This document shows, piece by piece, positions 32,217 through 39,646 of a stretch of DNA of 39,646 nt (positions within the stretch are counted from its first letter, which is position 1; each line of letters opens with the position of its first letter). The translations under genes were made by a program, and so were the position numbers. The notes under the pieces were generated by a model. It saw only the letters and a list, made by a program, of their open reading frames with translations. It did not search any database and was not told the origin of the DNA. This DNA comes from Phycisphaerales bacterium (GTDB lineage: Bacteria; Planctomycetota; Phycisphaerae; Sedimentisphaerales; Anaerobacaceae), in the NCBI GenBank assembly GCA_020352215.1, contig CP070675.1, forward strand, positions 2,630,076-2,669,721, in the 5' to 3' direction.

Positions 32217-35200
32217 ATGCTAAGATTATCTTCCACAGGCCAACTGAGAAAATTGCAGAGTATGCTTTCTGACACCACTGACGAAAGCATTCCTTGCATA
32301 GTCATTCCCACAGGGACGTGCGGACAGGCCAGCGGTGCCAACGACCTTGTTCGTGTGGCCAAACGTGAGATTCTGGCAAAGGGCCTGACCAAGAAGGTTC
32401 GTCTCCGGATAAGCGGATGCCATGGGTTCTGCCAGATGGAGCCCTCTGTGCTTGTCGAACCGCGGCGGGTGTTTTACCCGAGGGTCGGCCTCAAGGAGAT
32501 GGCACGTATTGTCGAGGCCGCGGTAAGGCGCGACGTGCTTACAGATATTCTCTTCGTAGACGAGGAAACGGGCAAGCCCATCGAGCGGCAGGATGATATA
32601 CCGTTCTTCAGCAAACAGGCGCGCAGGCTTCTTTCCTGGAACGAAAAGGTGGATCCTATCCGCATTTATGATTACATCAGAGCTGGTGGATATTCGCTGT
32701 TAGCAAAAGTCCTCGCCGAAGGCAGCCCCGTCTGGGTGGTGGAAGAAGTTAGACGTTCGGGATTACGCGGCCGCGGCGGCGGCGGTTTCCCTACAGGCTT
32801 GAAATGGGAATTACTGGCAAAGCAACACGGCAACGGCGGCAAGTTCCTCATCTGCAACGCTGACGAAGGTGACCCCGGTGCCTATATGGACCGCAGCGTC
32901 CTGGAGGGCAACCCACACAGCATCATTGAAGGAATGATAATCGGTGCCTATGGGACCGGCGCCACAGAGGGTGTAGTCTACGTCCGCAACGAATACCCAA
33001 TTGCGATTAAGCATTTGAATATCGCAATAAGACAGGCACGAGAGCTTGGGCTTTTGGGTGAAGACATTCTCGGAACCGGTTTCTCATTCGATGTCAAGCT
33101 GGTCAAAGGAGCCGGCGCATTTGTGTGCGGTGAGGAGACGGCGCTGATACGCTCTATCGAAGGAAAGATGGGTGAGCCGCGCCAACGACCGCCGTTCCCC
33201 GTACAGAAAGGCATTGAGGGCAAACCTACAGCAATCAACAATGTTGAGACATGGGCAAACATTCCGCTTATCTTCAGACTTGGGGCCGAGAAGTTTGCGG
33301 AGGTCGGGACCGAAAACAACACCGGTACGAAGATATTCAGTCTGGTCGGTAAGATCAAGAATACCGGCCTTGTTGAGGTCCCGATGGGCATAAGTATCAG
33401 GGATATTGTCCACGACATTGGCGGCGGGTCTGTGGGCAAGGCCAAGATAAAGGCGGTTCAGACGGGTGGGCCATCCGGAGGATGCATTCCCGCCGATATG
33501 TTTGACCTGCCCGTTGATTACGAAACGTTGGCGGATGCCGGCTCGATCATGGGTTCAGGTGGTATGATCGTCATGGATGAAAACACCTGCATGGTAGATG
33601 TCGCCAAATACTTTATGAACTTCCTCAAAGACGAGTCCTGCGGCAAGTGTTTCACCTGCCGGAAGGGCACACAAAGGATGCACGAAATCCTCGACGACAT
33701 ATCGAAGGGCAAGGGGACACTTGAACATTTGGACCTTCTGAAGGAATTGGCGGAGGTGGTGAAGGATACGACGATGTGCGGCCTCGGGCAGACGGCGTCG
33801 AATCCTGTTCTCAGCACCCTCCGTTACTTCCGAGATGAGTACCACCGGCACGTCGTTGACAAGAGGTGCGACGCTTTCGTGTGCGAAGATCTGGTGGGTG
33901 CGCCATGCCAAGCCGGCTGTCCCCTGGACACCGAGGTCTGGCGTTATGTTGCCCTGATCGAGAAGGGTCAGTACGAAGAAGCCTACAAAGTCATCAGGGG
34001 TTCCAACCCATTCCCATCGGTCTGTGCCCGGGTATGCGGTCGCAAGTGCGAAACGAGATGCAACCTCGCCACCAGCGGTGGTGAAGCGATTGCCATCCGC
34101 GCGCTGAAGAGATTCATCACAGACCGTATTGATCCGGCGGTCTATGAACCTGCAAGGACCACCCTTAAGAAAAAGGATGTCCGGAGAATTGCCGTTGTGG
34201 GTGCAGGTCCCGCCGGCCTCTCGGCCGCGCATTATCTGTCGCTTCTCGGGCATAAGGTGACGATCGTTGATGCAGGGGATGAGCCGGGTGGAATGCTTAT
34301 CAGTTGTATACCCGCCTATCGCCTCCCTCAGGACTTGGCACGCAAGGAGATAGAATCGCTCCTCGATGAAAACATCACGCTCAGGTGCGGGACCGCCCTT
34401 GGCCGGGACATAACCATCGACGAACTATTCAGGGATGGCTTCGAGGCGGTTTTTTTGGCTATAGGCGCAGATAAGAGCTGGCGGCTGGGGCTCGACGGAG
34501 AAGACACCGCAGGAGTTTACCCATCAATGCAATTCCTCAAGGTCTTCAATCTGAGAGGCGAGGAAATGGCAAAAGGGCACGTGGGCATTGTCGGCGGTGG
34601 CAATTCCGCTGTGGACGCCGCAAGAGTCGCTATGCGTCAGAAAGATGTCAAGAGTGTAACACTGCTCTACCGCCGCACCTCTCAGGAGATGCCTGCTTAC
34701 GCCGAAGAAATCGAAGCAGCCGTGGAGGAAGGTATAAGGCTTGAAACACTTGTTTCGCCTACAAGCATACGTTACGTCCAGGCTGCTGAAGCGGAGGGGG
34801 TGAAGGTTGAGACCTTTGTCCAGCCCGTAAAAATAGATGCGAAAAATGGACGCCTGGCTGATGTCCAGTGCATCAGAAACAGACTGGGTGACATCGACTC
34901 AAGTGGCCGGCGCAGACCTGTTCCCATACCTGGAACTGAGTTCACCATGGCTCTGGATACCCTGATAGTAGCTATCGGCGAACGTCCAGATAGCGATTGC
35001 CTTGCCTCTATGGATCTGGAGCTTGATAAGGGGGGTCGGTTGCGAGTCGATCCGAAAACTCTTCACACCAATCGTGAAGGAGTGTTCGCCGGAGGGGACC
35101 TGGTAACAGGTCCTAATACCGTTGTCAATGCCATCGCGGCTGGCAGAAAGGCGGCGCACGTCATAGACCGCTATCTTTGCGGCAAGGAACTCGTCGAGCC

Positions 35201-35459
35201 ACCCAGAGTGAAGGTGCCGGTGACTTTCATAGAACCGGCCGATCTCGGCGATGAAGATCTTGAAGATGTCGCGAGAGCAGAACCCGCCACGCTCGACGCC
35301 AGATCAAGGAGGAAGAGCTCCGCAGAAGTGGAGATGGCATTGACTGTCGAGCAAGCAACCAGCGAAGCACAGAGATGTCTTAGGTGCGACCTGGAGTTCA
35401 CACGGCGTACCGAAGATGAAGAGGCCACATGTGTAGCAGCTGAGGAAACGTCTGCATGA
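32217..35459 (+). CDS. NuoF-GltD fusion: NADH/FMN module joined to an FAD/NADPH oxidoreductase
   Basis: This 1080-residue protein joins two enzymes. Residues ~25-110 are a thioredoxin-like 2Fe-2S domain (C35; C68 and C72 in 'SGCHGFCQMEP'). Residues ~130-520 are NuoF: FMN/NADH sites 'GRGGGGFPTGLKW' and 'NADEGDPGAYMDR', and a 4Fe-4S motif 'SCGKCFTCRKGT' plus 'MCGLGQT'. From ~555 it is a GltD-like (NADPH glutamate synthase small chain) protein: Cys block 'CQAGCPLDTEVWRY' and 'CARVCGRKCETRCN', FAD motif 'VVGAGPAGLSAAHYL' (~660), pyridine-nucleotide motif 'GIVGGGNSAVDAAR' (~790), and a final 'GEGVFAGGDLVTGP'-like FAD loop. It may couple NADH and NADPH pools or bifurcate electrons. GAGG 7 bases upstream supports ATG 32217; ATG 32262 is possible. 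It overlaps the next gene by 4 bases. Confidence 0.92.
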   Translation: MLRLSSTGQLRKLQSMLSDTTDESIPCIVIPTGTCGQASGANDLVRVAKREILAKGLTKKVRLRISGCHGFCQMEPSVLVEPRRVFYPRVGLKEMARIVEAAVRRDVLTDILFVDEETGKPIERQDDIPFFSKQARRLLSWNEKVDPIRIYDYIRAGGYSLLAKVLAEGSPVWVVEEVRRSGLRGRGGGGFPTGLKWELLAKQHGNGGKFLICNADEGDPGAYMDRSVLEGNPHSIIEGMIIGAYGTGATEGVVYVRNEYPIAIKHLNIAIRQARELGLLGEDILGTGFSFDVKLVKGAGAFVCGEETALIRSIEGKMGEPRQRPPFPVQKGIEGKPTAINNVETWANIPLIFRLGAEKFAEVGTENNTGTKIFSLVGKIKNTGLVEVPMGISIRDIVHDIGGGSVGKAKIKAVQTGGPSGGCIPADMFDLPVDYETLADAGSIMGSGGMIVMDENTCMVDVAKYFMNFLKDESCGKCFTCRKGTQRMHEILDDISKGKGTLEHLDLLKELAEVVKDTTMCGLGQTASNPVLSTLRYFRDEYHRHVVDKRCDAFVCEDLVGAPCQAGCPLDTEVWRYVALIEKGQYEEAYKVIRGSNPFPSVCARVCGRKCETRCNLATSGGEAIAIRALKRFITDRIDPAVYEPARTTLKKKDVRRIAVVGAGPAGLSAAHYLSLLGHKVTIVDAGDEPGGMLISCIPAYRLPQDLARKEIESLLDENITLRCGTALGRDITIDELFRDGFEAVFLAIGADKSWRLGLDGEDTAGVYPSMQFLKVFNLRGEEMAKGHVGIVGGGNSAVDAARVAMRQKDVKSVTLLYRRTSQEMPAYAEEIEAAVEEGIRLETLVSPTSIRYVQAAEAEGVKVETFVQPVKIDAKNGRLADVQCIRNRLGDIDSSGRRRPVPIPGTEFTMALDTLIVAIGERPDSDCLASMDLELDKGGRLRVDPKTLHTNREGVFAGGDLVTGPNTVVNAIAAGRKAAHVIDRYLCGKELVEPPRVKVPVTFIEPADLGDEDLEDVARAEPATLDARSRRKSSAEVEMALTVEQATSEAQRCLRCDLEFTRRTEDEEATCVAAEETSA

Positions 35460-36148
35460 TAACGTTGAGAATAAATGGTTTGGATGTTTCGGTCGAGCAA
35501 GGCAGCACCTTGCTGGAAGCGGCAAGATTCTTGGGATTCCCCATCCCGACCCTGTGCCACATGGACGGGTTGTCGCCCTACGGGGCGTGCCGGGTGTGCG
35601 TAGTGGAGATTGGAGAAGAACCGAAGACAAAGCTGGTCTCTTCTTGCACTTACCCGGCCGAGGAGAGACTCAACGTGCGCACGGCATCGGCCAGAGTGCT
35701 GAGGGCGCGCAGGATGATTTTGGAGCTGCTGCTGGCTTCGTGCCCTCAGTCCAAGACAATCCAGGACCTCGCCTCGGCACACGGCATTCGCCAGCAGCGA
35801 TTCAAGCAGGAATACGAGGATTGTATCCTATGTGGGTTATGCGTTCGAATGTGCGAGGAGCAAATGATGGCCAAGGCCATCGGCTTCCGCAACAGGGGCC
35901 AGAACCGAAGCATTGGTACACCGTTTGACATCAAATCTGACGTCTGCCGGCTGTGCGGGGGTTGCATCTATGTCTGCCCTGCTTGCCAGCTCCGCTGCAC
36001 CTATACCCAGCCGGACAAGGCAATCTGTGGTGGCTGCGCAAACCTGGCGCCGCCATGTTTAGAGAAAGAACAGTTCGACGATATGATGTGCTACATGGAT
36101 CCGTGTGTGGCCTGTGAGGTTGAGAAGAAAGCTCAAAAAGAGCGGTAG
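35456..36148 (+). CDS. 2Fe-2S / 4Fe-4S electron-transfer subunit (NuoG/HydA N-terminal-like)
   Basis: This is a 230-residue iron-sulfur protein. Residues 1-80 are a plant-type 2Fe-2S ferredoxin fold as at the start of NuoG and HydA ('TLCHMDGLSPYGACRVCVVEIG', then 'SSCTYP'). Residues ~120-200 have two 4Fe-4S motifs, 'CILCGLCVRMC' and 'CRLCGGCIYVCPAC', with further cysteines in 'CGGCANLAPPC' and 'CYMDPCVACE' that could hold another cluster. There is no H-cluster and no molybdenum domain, so it is an electron wire and not a hydrogenase. The ATG overlaps the NuoF-GltD stop by 4 bases (ATGA), indicating translational coupling and a shared complex. Confidence 0.9.
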   Translation: MITLRINGLDVSVEQGSTLLEAARFLGFPIPTLCHMDGLSPYGACRVCVVEIGEEPKTKLVSSCTYPAEERLNVRTASARVLRARRMILELLLASCPQSKTIQDLASAHGIRQQRFKQEYEDCILCGLCVRMCEEQMMAKAIGFRNRGQNRSIGTPFDIKSDVCRLCGGCIYVCPACQLRCTYTQPDKAICGGCANLAPPCLEKEQFDDMMCYMDPCVACEVEKKAQKER

Positions 36149-36169
36149 AACAAGAAGGAGCCGAATACG

Positions 36170-37759
36170 ATGCCTGTGACCCTATCAAGAATAAACGCCT
36201 CAGCAGCAACGCTTACGAAGAACCGGACCGTAGACTCGGTCGTACCTGCCTCAGGCATGTGCGTGACGTGCGTGGACGGCTGCATCGGAATGTGCGAGAT
36301 CGGCAAGTCCGCCTATCGCGGCCACGAAGTCATCTATCCGCAGCCCTTCGGCGTGGTGACCACTGCAGCCGAGAAGACCTATCCGGTCGATTATTCCCAC
36401 TTCAACGTTATGGGGACGGCGGTGGGCGCCCACGGGATCGAGGCCGATAGCGACAAGGCTATTTTTCCTGCCGTTAATTTGGAGGTCACCTTTGGTCACG
36501 ACAACGGCTTGAAGTTCCGCTACCCCTGGCTCATCCCCGGGATTGGTTCGACAAACATCGCCAAGAACAACTGGGAAGGCCTGGCCCTCGGCTCTGCCTT
36601 GGCAGGAACCGGTCTCACAATCGGCGAAAACGTCGTTGGTATGGATCCCGAGTCTGTCATCGAGGATGGCCGAGTGGTTGATACGGTCGATCTGAAAAGG
36701 CGCGTCAAGCTCTACAAAGACTTTCAGCGTGACGGCTACGGCGCCATCATAGTACAGGCAAATGTCGAGGATACACGACTGGGTGTGCAGGAATATGCCA
36801 TCGATAAACTCGGCGTAGAATGCGTGGAGCTCAAGTGGGGCCAGGGTGCCAAGGATATCGGCGGAGAAGTGAAGATCAGGGACTTACAAAAGGCCCAACT
36901 GCTGTACGAGCGTGGTTATGTGGTCCTGCCAAATCCGACTGAACCGAATGTAATCAAGGCTTTTGAGCGAGGGGCGTTCAAAGAGTTTGAGAGACACTCA
37001 AGGGTGGGGATGGTGTCCGAGGAGTCATTTGCCAGGCGGGTGGAAGAATTGCGCGGCGCCGGCGCCAAGTATATCTTTCTCAAGACGGGGGCTTATCGTC
37101 CGGCAGATCTGGCGAGGGCAATTCTGTTTGCCTCGCGGTACAAACTAGACCTTCTGACCGTTGATGGTGCGGGGGGCGGCACCGGTATGAGCCCTTGGCG
37201 GATGATGAATGAGTGGGGCATCCCTCCTGTGCACTTGCACTCGCTTCTGCATCAGTATGCCAGACGGATTGCCGACAAGGGCGAGTACCTACCTGCAATG
37301 GCCTTGGCCGGCGGTTTTGCACTCGAAGACCAGGTCTTCAAAGGCCTTGCCCTCGGTGCACCGTTTGCAAAGCTGATAGGCATGGCGCGGGCACCCATCG
37401 CCGCCGCCATGGTCGGCAAGACCATCGGACGTACCATGGATGAGAACCAGATTCCTGTCTACGTCGAGCGTTTCGGCAATTCGAAGGACGAAATCTTCGT
37501 TACCGCCAGCTCCTTGCGGAACGAGCTTGGTGACGAGGAATTCGAGAAGCTCCCGACCGGTGCCTTGGGGCTTTACACGTATTACGAACGCCTCGCCCAG
37601 GGCCTGCGCCAGCTGATGGCTGGAAGCCGGAAGTTTGCTGTCGAGCACATAGCGAGGGACGATATAGCGGCCCTGACACATGAAGCAGCCCAAGTCAGTG
37701 GAATTCAGTATGTAATGGATGTGGATCAGGGACGAGTCGAGAGAATACTCAGCAGTTAG
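36170..37759 (+). CDS. Stand-alone glutamate synthase (FMN) domain protein
   Basis: This 529-residue protein matches the FMN-dependent synthase domain of glutamate synthase (GltB family). It shows 'WLIPGIGSTNIAKNNWEGLALG', 'ELKWGQGAKDIGGEVKI', 'DLARAILFASRYKLDLLTVDG' and 'GAGGGTGMSPWRMMNEWGIPPVHLH', then 'ALAGGFALEDQVFKGLALGA' and 'IGRTMDENQ'. The class-II glutaminase domain and the C-terminal GltB beta-helix are missing. An N-terminal Cys cluster, CVTCVDGCIGMC (C-x2-C-x3-C-x3-C), resembles an iron-sulfur site, but the usual GOGAT 3Fe-4S motif is absent. AAGGAG precedes the ATG. Last in the operon after 21 bases, it would receive electrons from the NuoEF-GltD proteins. Whether it makes glutamate, using ammonia or an amidotransferase partner, or acts on another substrate is open. 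Confidence 0.9.
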   Translation: MPVTLSRINASAATLTKNRTVDSVVPASGMCVTCVDGCIGMCEIGKSAYRGHEVIYPQPFGVVTTAAEKTYPVDYSHFNVMGTAVGAHGIEADSDKAIFPAVNLEVTFGHDNGLKFRYPWLIPGIGSTNIAKNNWEGLALGSALAGTGLTIGENVVGMDPESVIEDGRVVDTVDLKRRVKLYKDFQRDGYGAIIVQANVEDTRLGVQEYAIDKLGVECVELKWGQGAKDIGGEVKIRDLQKAQLLYERGYVVLPNPTEPNVIKAFERGAFKEFERHSRVGMVSEESFARRVEELRGAGAKYIFLKTGAYRPADLARAILFASRYKLDLLTVDGAGGGTGMSPWRMMNEWGIPPVHLHSLLHQYARRIADKGEYLPAMALAGGFALEDQVFKGLALGAPFAKLIGMARAPIAAAMVGKTIGRTMDENQIPVYVERFGNSKDEIFVTASSLRNELGDEEFEKLPTGALGLYTYYERLAQGLRQLMAGSRKFAVEHIARDDIAALTHEAAQVSGIQYVMDVDQGRVERILSS

Positions 37760-38235
37760 AAGCGTACCGCTCTAAGCTCAATTCTCCCAGAATCGCTATG
37801 GGATGTTCGACGGAGCAGGGGTGTCGGCGACCCGTGTGCGTCTGCAAAACCTTCCGTGAGAACTTCTCCTCATGTAGCTCTGTGGTAAGACGGGTGTGGT
37901 ATGCATACTTCACGTCGGACGAAACTGGAAGATGCACATGAACACAACCCTCTATCGTCGCGACAAGAAGGTCGATAGACGCGCTTTTTGGAATCCGAAC
38001 GCGCTCCTCTCAAGCCCCTCGCTAAGTAATGTCGTTCCATCTAACGGCATCCTCGCTTCGTTTCGTATCCAGCCCGACTAAATCGAAATTCTTATTACGT
38101 CGGATGTGGCAGGTAATATCGAGAAGTGTGAGCAAGTCGGTTTCGATGAAGTGATCGTAGCGCCTACGAAGAAGCTTGGTAGCGTCATCGGTTAGACTCT
38201 TAGTCCGGTTGAGAGAATTCGGCCCAAGTTGGCAG
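37760..38235. other. Region between the redox operon and the beta-helix gene
   Basis: Besides the possible gene remnant at 37896-38195 there is nothing clear. No strong terminator follows the operon. The minus-strand beta-helix gene ends at 38236, so the transcripts converge here. Confidence 0.4.
37896..38195 (+). pseudogene. Possible broken gene of unknown type
   Basis: A frame from 37896 (61 codons) ends in TAA at 38079-38081. In the same frame it continues as 36 codons with protein-like composition ('IEILITSDVAGNIEKCEQVG', then 'FDEVIVAPTKKLGSVIG') to a TAG at 38193-38195. The second part looks more coding than the first. It could be a decayed gene with a nonsense change or a chance frame. 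No family is recognised. Confidence 0.25.
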
Positions 38236-39646
38236 TCACTTCGGGTTTGTGTTCGCCCAGGGCCGAGGTGGGCGGTGTCGTCGTGGTTTGATTACTGTGA
38301 CGGTGTCGCTTGCCGAGAAGAATTCGCCGGTTGTGAGTCGGCCGACGATGCTAAAATCGACGGGGCCTCTTTGGTCGATGGTGTTGTTGAGCGCGGCCTT
38401 TTGGAAGAATGCGAAGATGTCTGTGTTAAAGACGAATTGAAAGGCCGCGTTGATGCGGCCAGGATATAGAACTACGGGAGTGTCTTCATCGACCATTTCG
38501 GCAGTAACGCCCTCAGGCAGAGTGATCCAGGCCATGACAAAAAAAGGCCTTTGGGGGCGTAGGTTGATGCGGCGGGGCCATATCATAAGCTCGGCTTCGA
38601 TAGGAACTGCTGCTTCGTATACCCCCATGTCAAAATCGGGCCGTAAGCCGTTATTATCAATTCCGGGCAAATCGATAGGTCTCGGTGAGCCCTCGAAGTC
38701 TGAATAGACACCCGCGTCGGTTCCGGCGTCAATGCAGGGTGAGCCGGGCAGAAGGTGGTAGTCACCGTTGTCGGGATCTGCGAAGAGCGGGTCGGCGTCG
38801 ATAACATGCAGTCCGGGCGAGCCGCCCTGGACGTCACTGTGGCGGATCAAGAGTGTGCAGTGCCGGGTGTGTAGCTCGGTATCAGCGTTGCCCCACAAGA
38901 TAGAGTTTGTTATCTCAGCAGAGCCAAGGTTCAGGCTCAGGGCGTGTGGTGAGTTGCCGGCGATGACGCAGTGGATGACTTCAATGTTGCTATCCTGCCA
39001 GCAGCCGATGCCGGCGCCGTAGTCGCGAGCGCTGTTGCCCGTGATGATGCAGTTGATGATCTTGGCGCGATCGCCCCAGATACCACCGGCACACCAATCG
39101 GCGTGGTTATTCGAGACTATGCAATTGCTTATTTCGGCATAGCCGCCTGCTATTCCGCCGCCTGTATTAGCGCTATTGGCTGTGACGATGCAATTGCGTA
39201 TCGTTGGGGCGCTGTTTTCGCAGAGGATGCCACCACCCCTGTCAAATCCGCCAACGGCACCATTTGTTATTGTGAAACCGTCCAGAATGGAATCGCGACC
39301 TTCGTTCGTGATGAAGCAGAATCCTCTAACCTGATTTTCGCAGTCTATTATGCAGTTGTCAGGTCCATTTTCGGATTTTAGCGTGATAGATTTTCCCCTG
39401 AAGTCGATGTCACGGTTGCCGGGGCCGGTGTAGATGCCGTCGGCAACGATGATTGTGTCGGTGTCCTCGGCGATCTCGATAGCGGACTGGATGGTGGGGC
39501 AGTCATCAGAGGGAACGTACCATTCTCTTGAGGGGCGGATGTGGATGGGCAATTCGGCCGACAGTGACACAACGCCTTCGGCGTAACGTGCATGAACCGT
39601 GATGTTGCACGGCTCGTTGAAATCTTGCGTAAGCATTCTGCCGTTT
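38236..39646 (-). CDS. Right-handed beta-helix surface protein (5' partial)
   Basis: The minus-strand frame runs from the window edge to a TGA at 38236-38238, about 469 residues visible. The frame is open upstream of the Met at 39636, so the N-terminus and any signal lie outside the window. A short beta-strand segment is followed by 'DDCPTIQSAIEIAEDTDTIIVADGIYTGPGNRDIDF', the typical entry to pectate-lyase-like beta-helices, and then 22-25-residue coils ('GGGILCENSAPTIRNCIV', 'GGGIAGGYAEISNCIVSNN', 'AKIINCIITGNSA', 'GAGIGCWQDSNIEVIHCVI'). The cap motif 'DADPLFADPDNGDYHLLPGSPCIDAG' (choice-of-anchor Q style) is followed by a ~110-residue C-terminal domain with no sorting tail, ending Arg/Pro-rich. 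Planctomycetes carry many such proteins. Polysaccharide binding or lysis is possible but no catalytic residues can be named. Confidence 0.88.
   Translation of the reverse strand, partial: NGRMLTQDFNEPCNITVHARYAEGVVSLSAELPIHIRPSREWYVPSDDCPTIQSAIEIAEDTDTIIVADGIYTGPGNRDIDFRGKSITLKSENGPDNCIIDCENQVRGFCFITNEGRDSILDGFTITNGAVGGFDRGGGILCENSAPTIRNCIVTANSANTGGGIAGGYAEISNCIVSNNHADWCAGGIWGDRAKIINCIITGNSARDYGAGIGCWQDSNIEVIHCVIAGNSPHALSLNLGSAEITNSILWGNADTELHTRHCTLLIRHSDVQGGSPGLHVIDADPLFADPDNGDYHLLPGSPCIDAGTDAGVYSDFEGSPRPIDLPGIDNNGLRPDFDMGVYEAAVPIEAELMIWPRRINLRPQRPFFVMAWITLPEGVTAEMVDEDTPVVLYPGRINAAFQFVFNTDIFAFFQKAALNNTIDQRGPVDFSIVGRLTTGEFFSASDTVTVIKPRRHRPPRPWANTNPK

Noticed and set aside
35456..36148. [FeFe]-hydrogenase
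   Set aside because: Only the N-terminal Fe-S part resembles HydA. The H-cluster domain is absent here and in neighbours.

Overview
The window looks like a chromosomal stretch from a Planctomycetota bacterium, probably a Phycisphaerae / Sedimentisphaerales-like anaerobe. This is an inference from gene content. The support is five secreted proteins with the planctomycete-style C-terminal sorting tail (PAPG, a hydrophobic helix, then an RRRR-like cluster), a Tat-exported sulfatase, a DUF1080 protein, a beta-helix surface protein, a FlgI-domain lipoprotein in no flagellar context, and repeats whose core reads KTKPI. Nearly all genes are on the + strand. The exceptions are the beta-helix gene at the right edge and, of course, shadow frames.

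Layout. 1-3.7 kb: the end of an unknown gene, a secreted DUF1080 protein, a YjbQ-family protein, and a lipoprotein joining a FlgI-like domain to HEAT-like repeats. 3.8-11.2 kb: a full-length SMC protein, then two tandem paralogous membrane proteins that look like GT-C glycosyltransferases. 11.4-12.7 kb: an unusual fusion of an HExxH metallopeptidase-like domain to a cyclophilin. 13.3-17.9 kb: a small protein with a leader-peptide-like N-terminus, a radical SAM/SPASM enzyme ending in a PqqD-like domain, and two M16 peptidase-family proteins, one with a complete zinc site and one without. This is the best candidate for an undescribed peptide-modification (RiPP) system. 17.9-20.6 kb: a sulfatase, a basic disordered protein and tRNA-Ser(GCU).

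21.1-27.9 kb: a surface-protein island. Five short secreted proteins have different ectodomains but nearly the same C-terminal sorting tail, and a TadG-like protein sits among them. For several of them the DNA similarity continues past the stop codon into a shared 3' flank and terminator. Between the second and third lies a 1.26 kb non-coding block with a tRNA-Cys-like 3' fragment, a short direct repeat, and a ~193 bp tandem duplication carrying four copies of a 15-base motif. No exosortase is in the window.

28.2-37.8 kb: a redox module with its own control. A histidine kinase and an NtrC-type sigma-54 activator are followed by a clear -24/-12 promoter. That promoter precedes five tightly packed genes: a small double-Cys-module protein, a NuoE-like protein with a zinc-ribbon tail, a very large NuoF-GltD fusion, a 2Fe-2S/4Fe-4S electron carrier, and a stand-alone glutamate-synthase (FMN) domain protein. 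Together they suggest a soluble NAD(P)H-linked flavin/iron-sulfur complex, possibly electron-bifurcating, that ends in a glutamate-synthase-like catalytic subunit lacking its own glutaminase domain. The substrate is not settled by sequence.

All functional calls rest on reading motifs in the translated sequence. No database search was possible.
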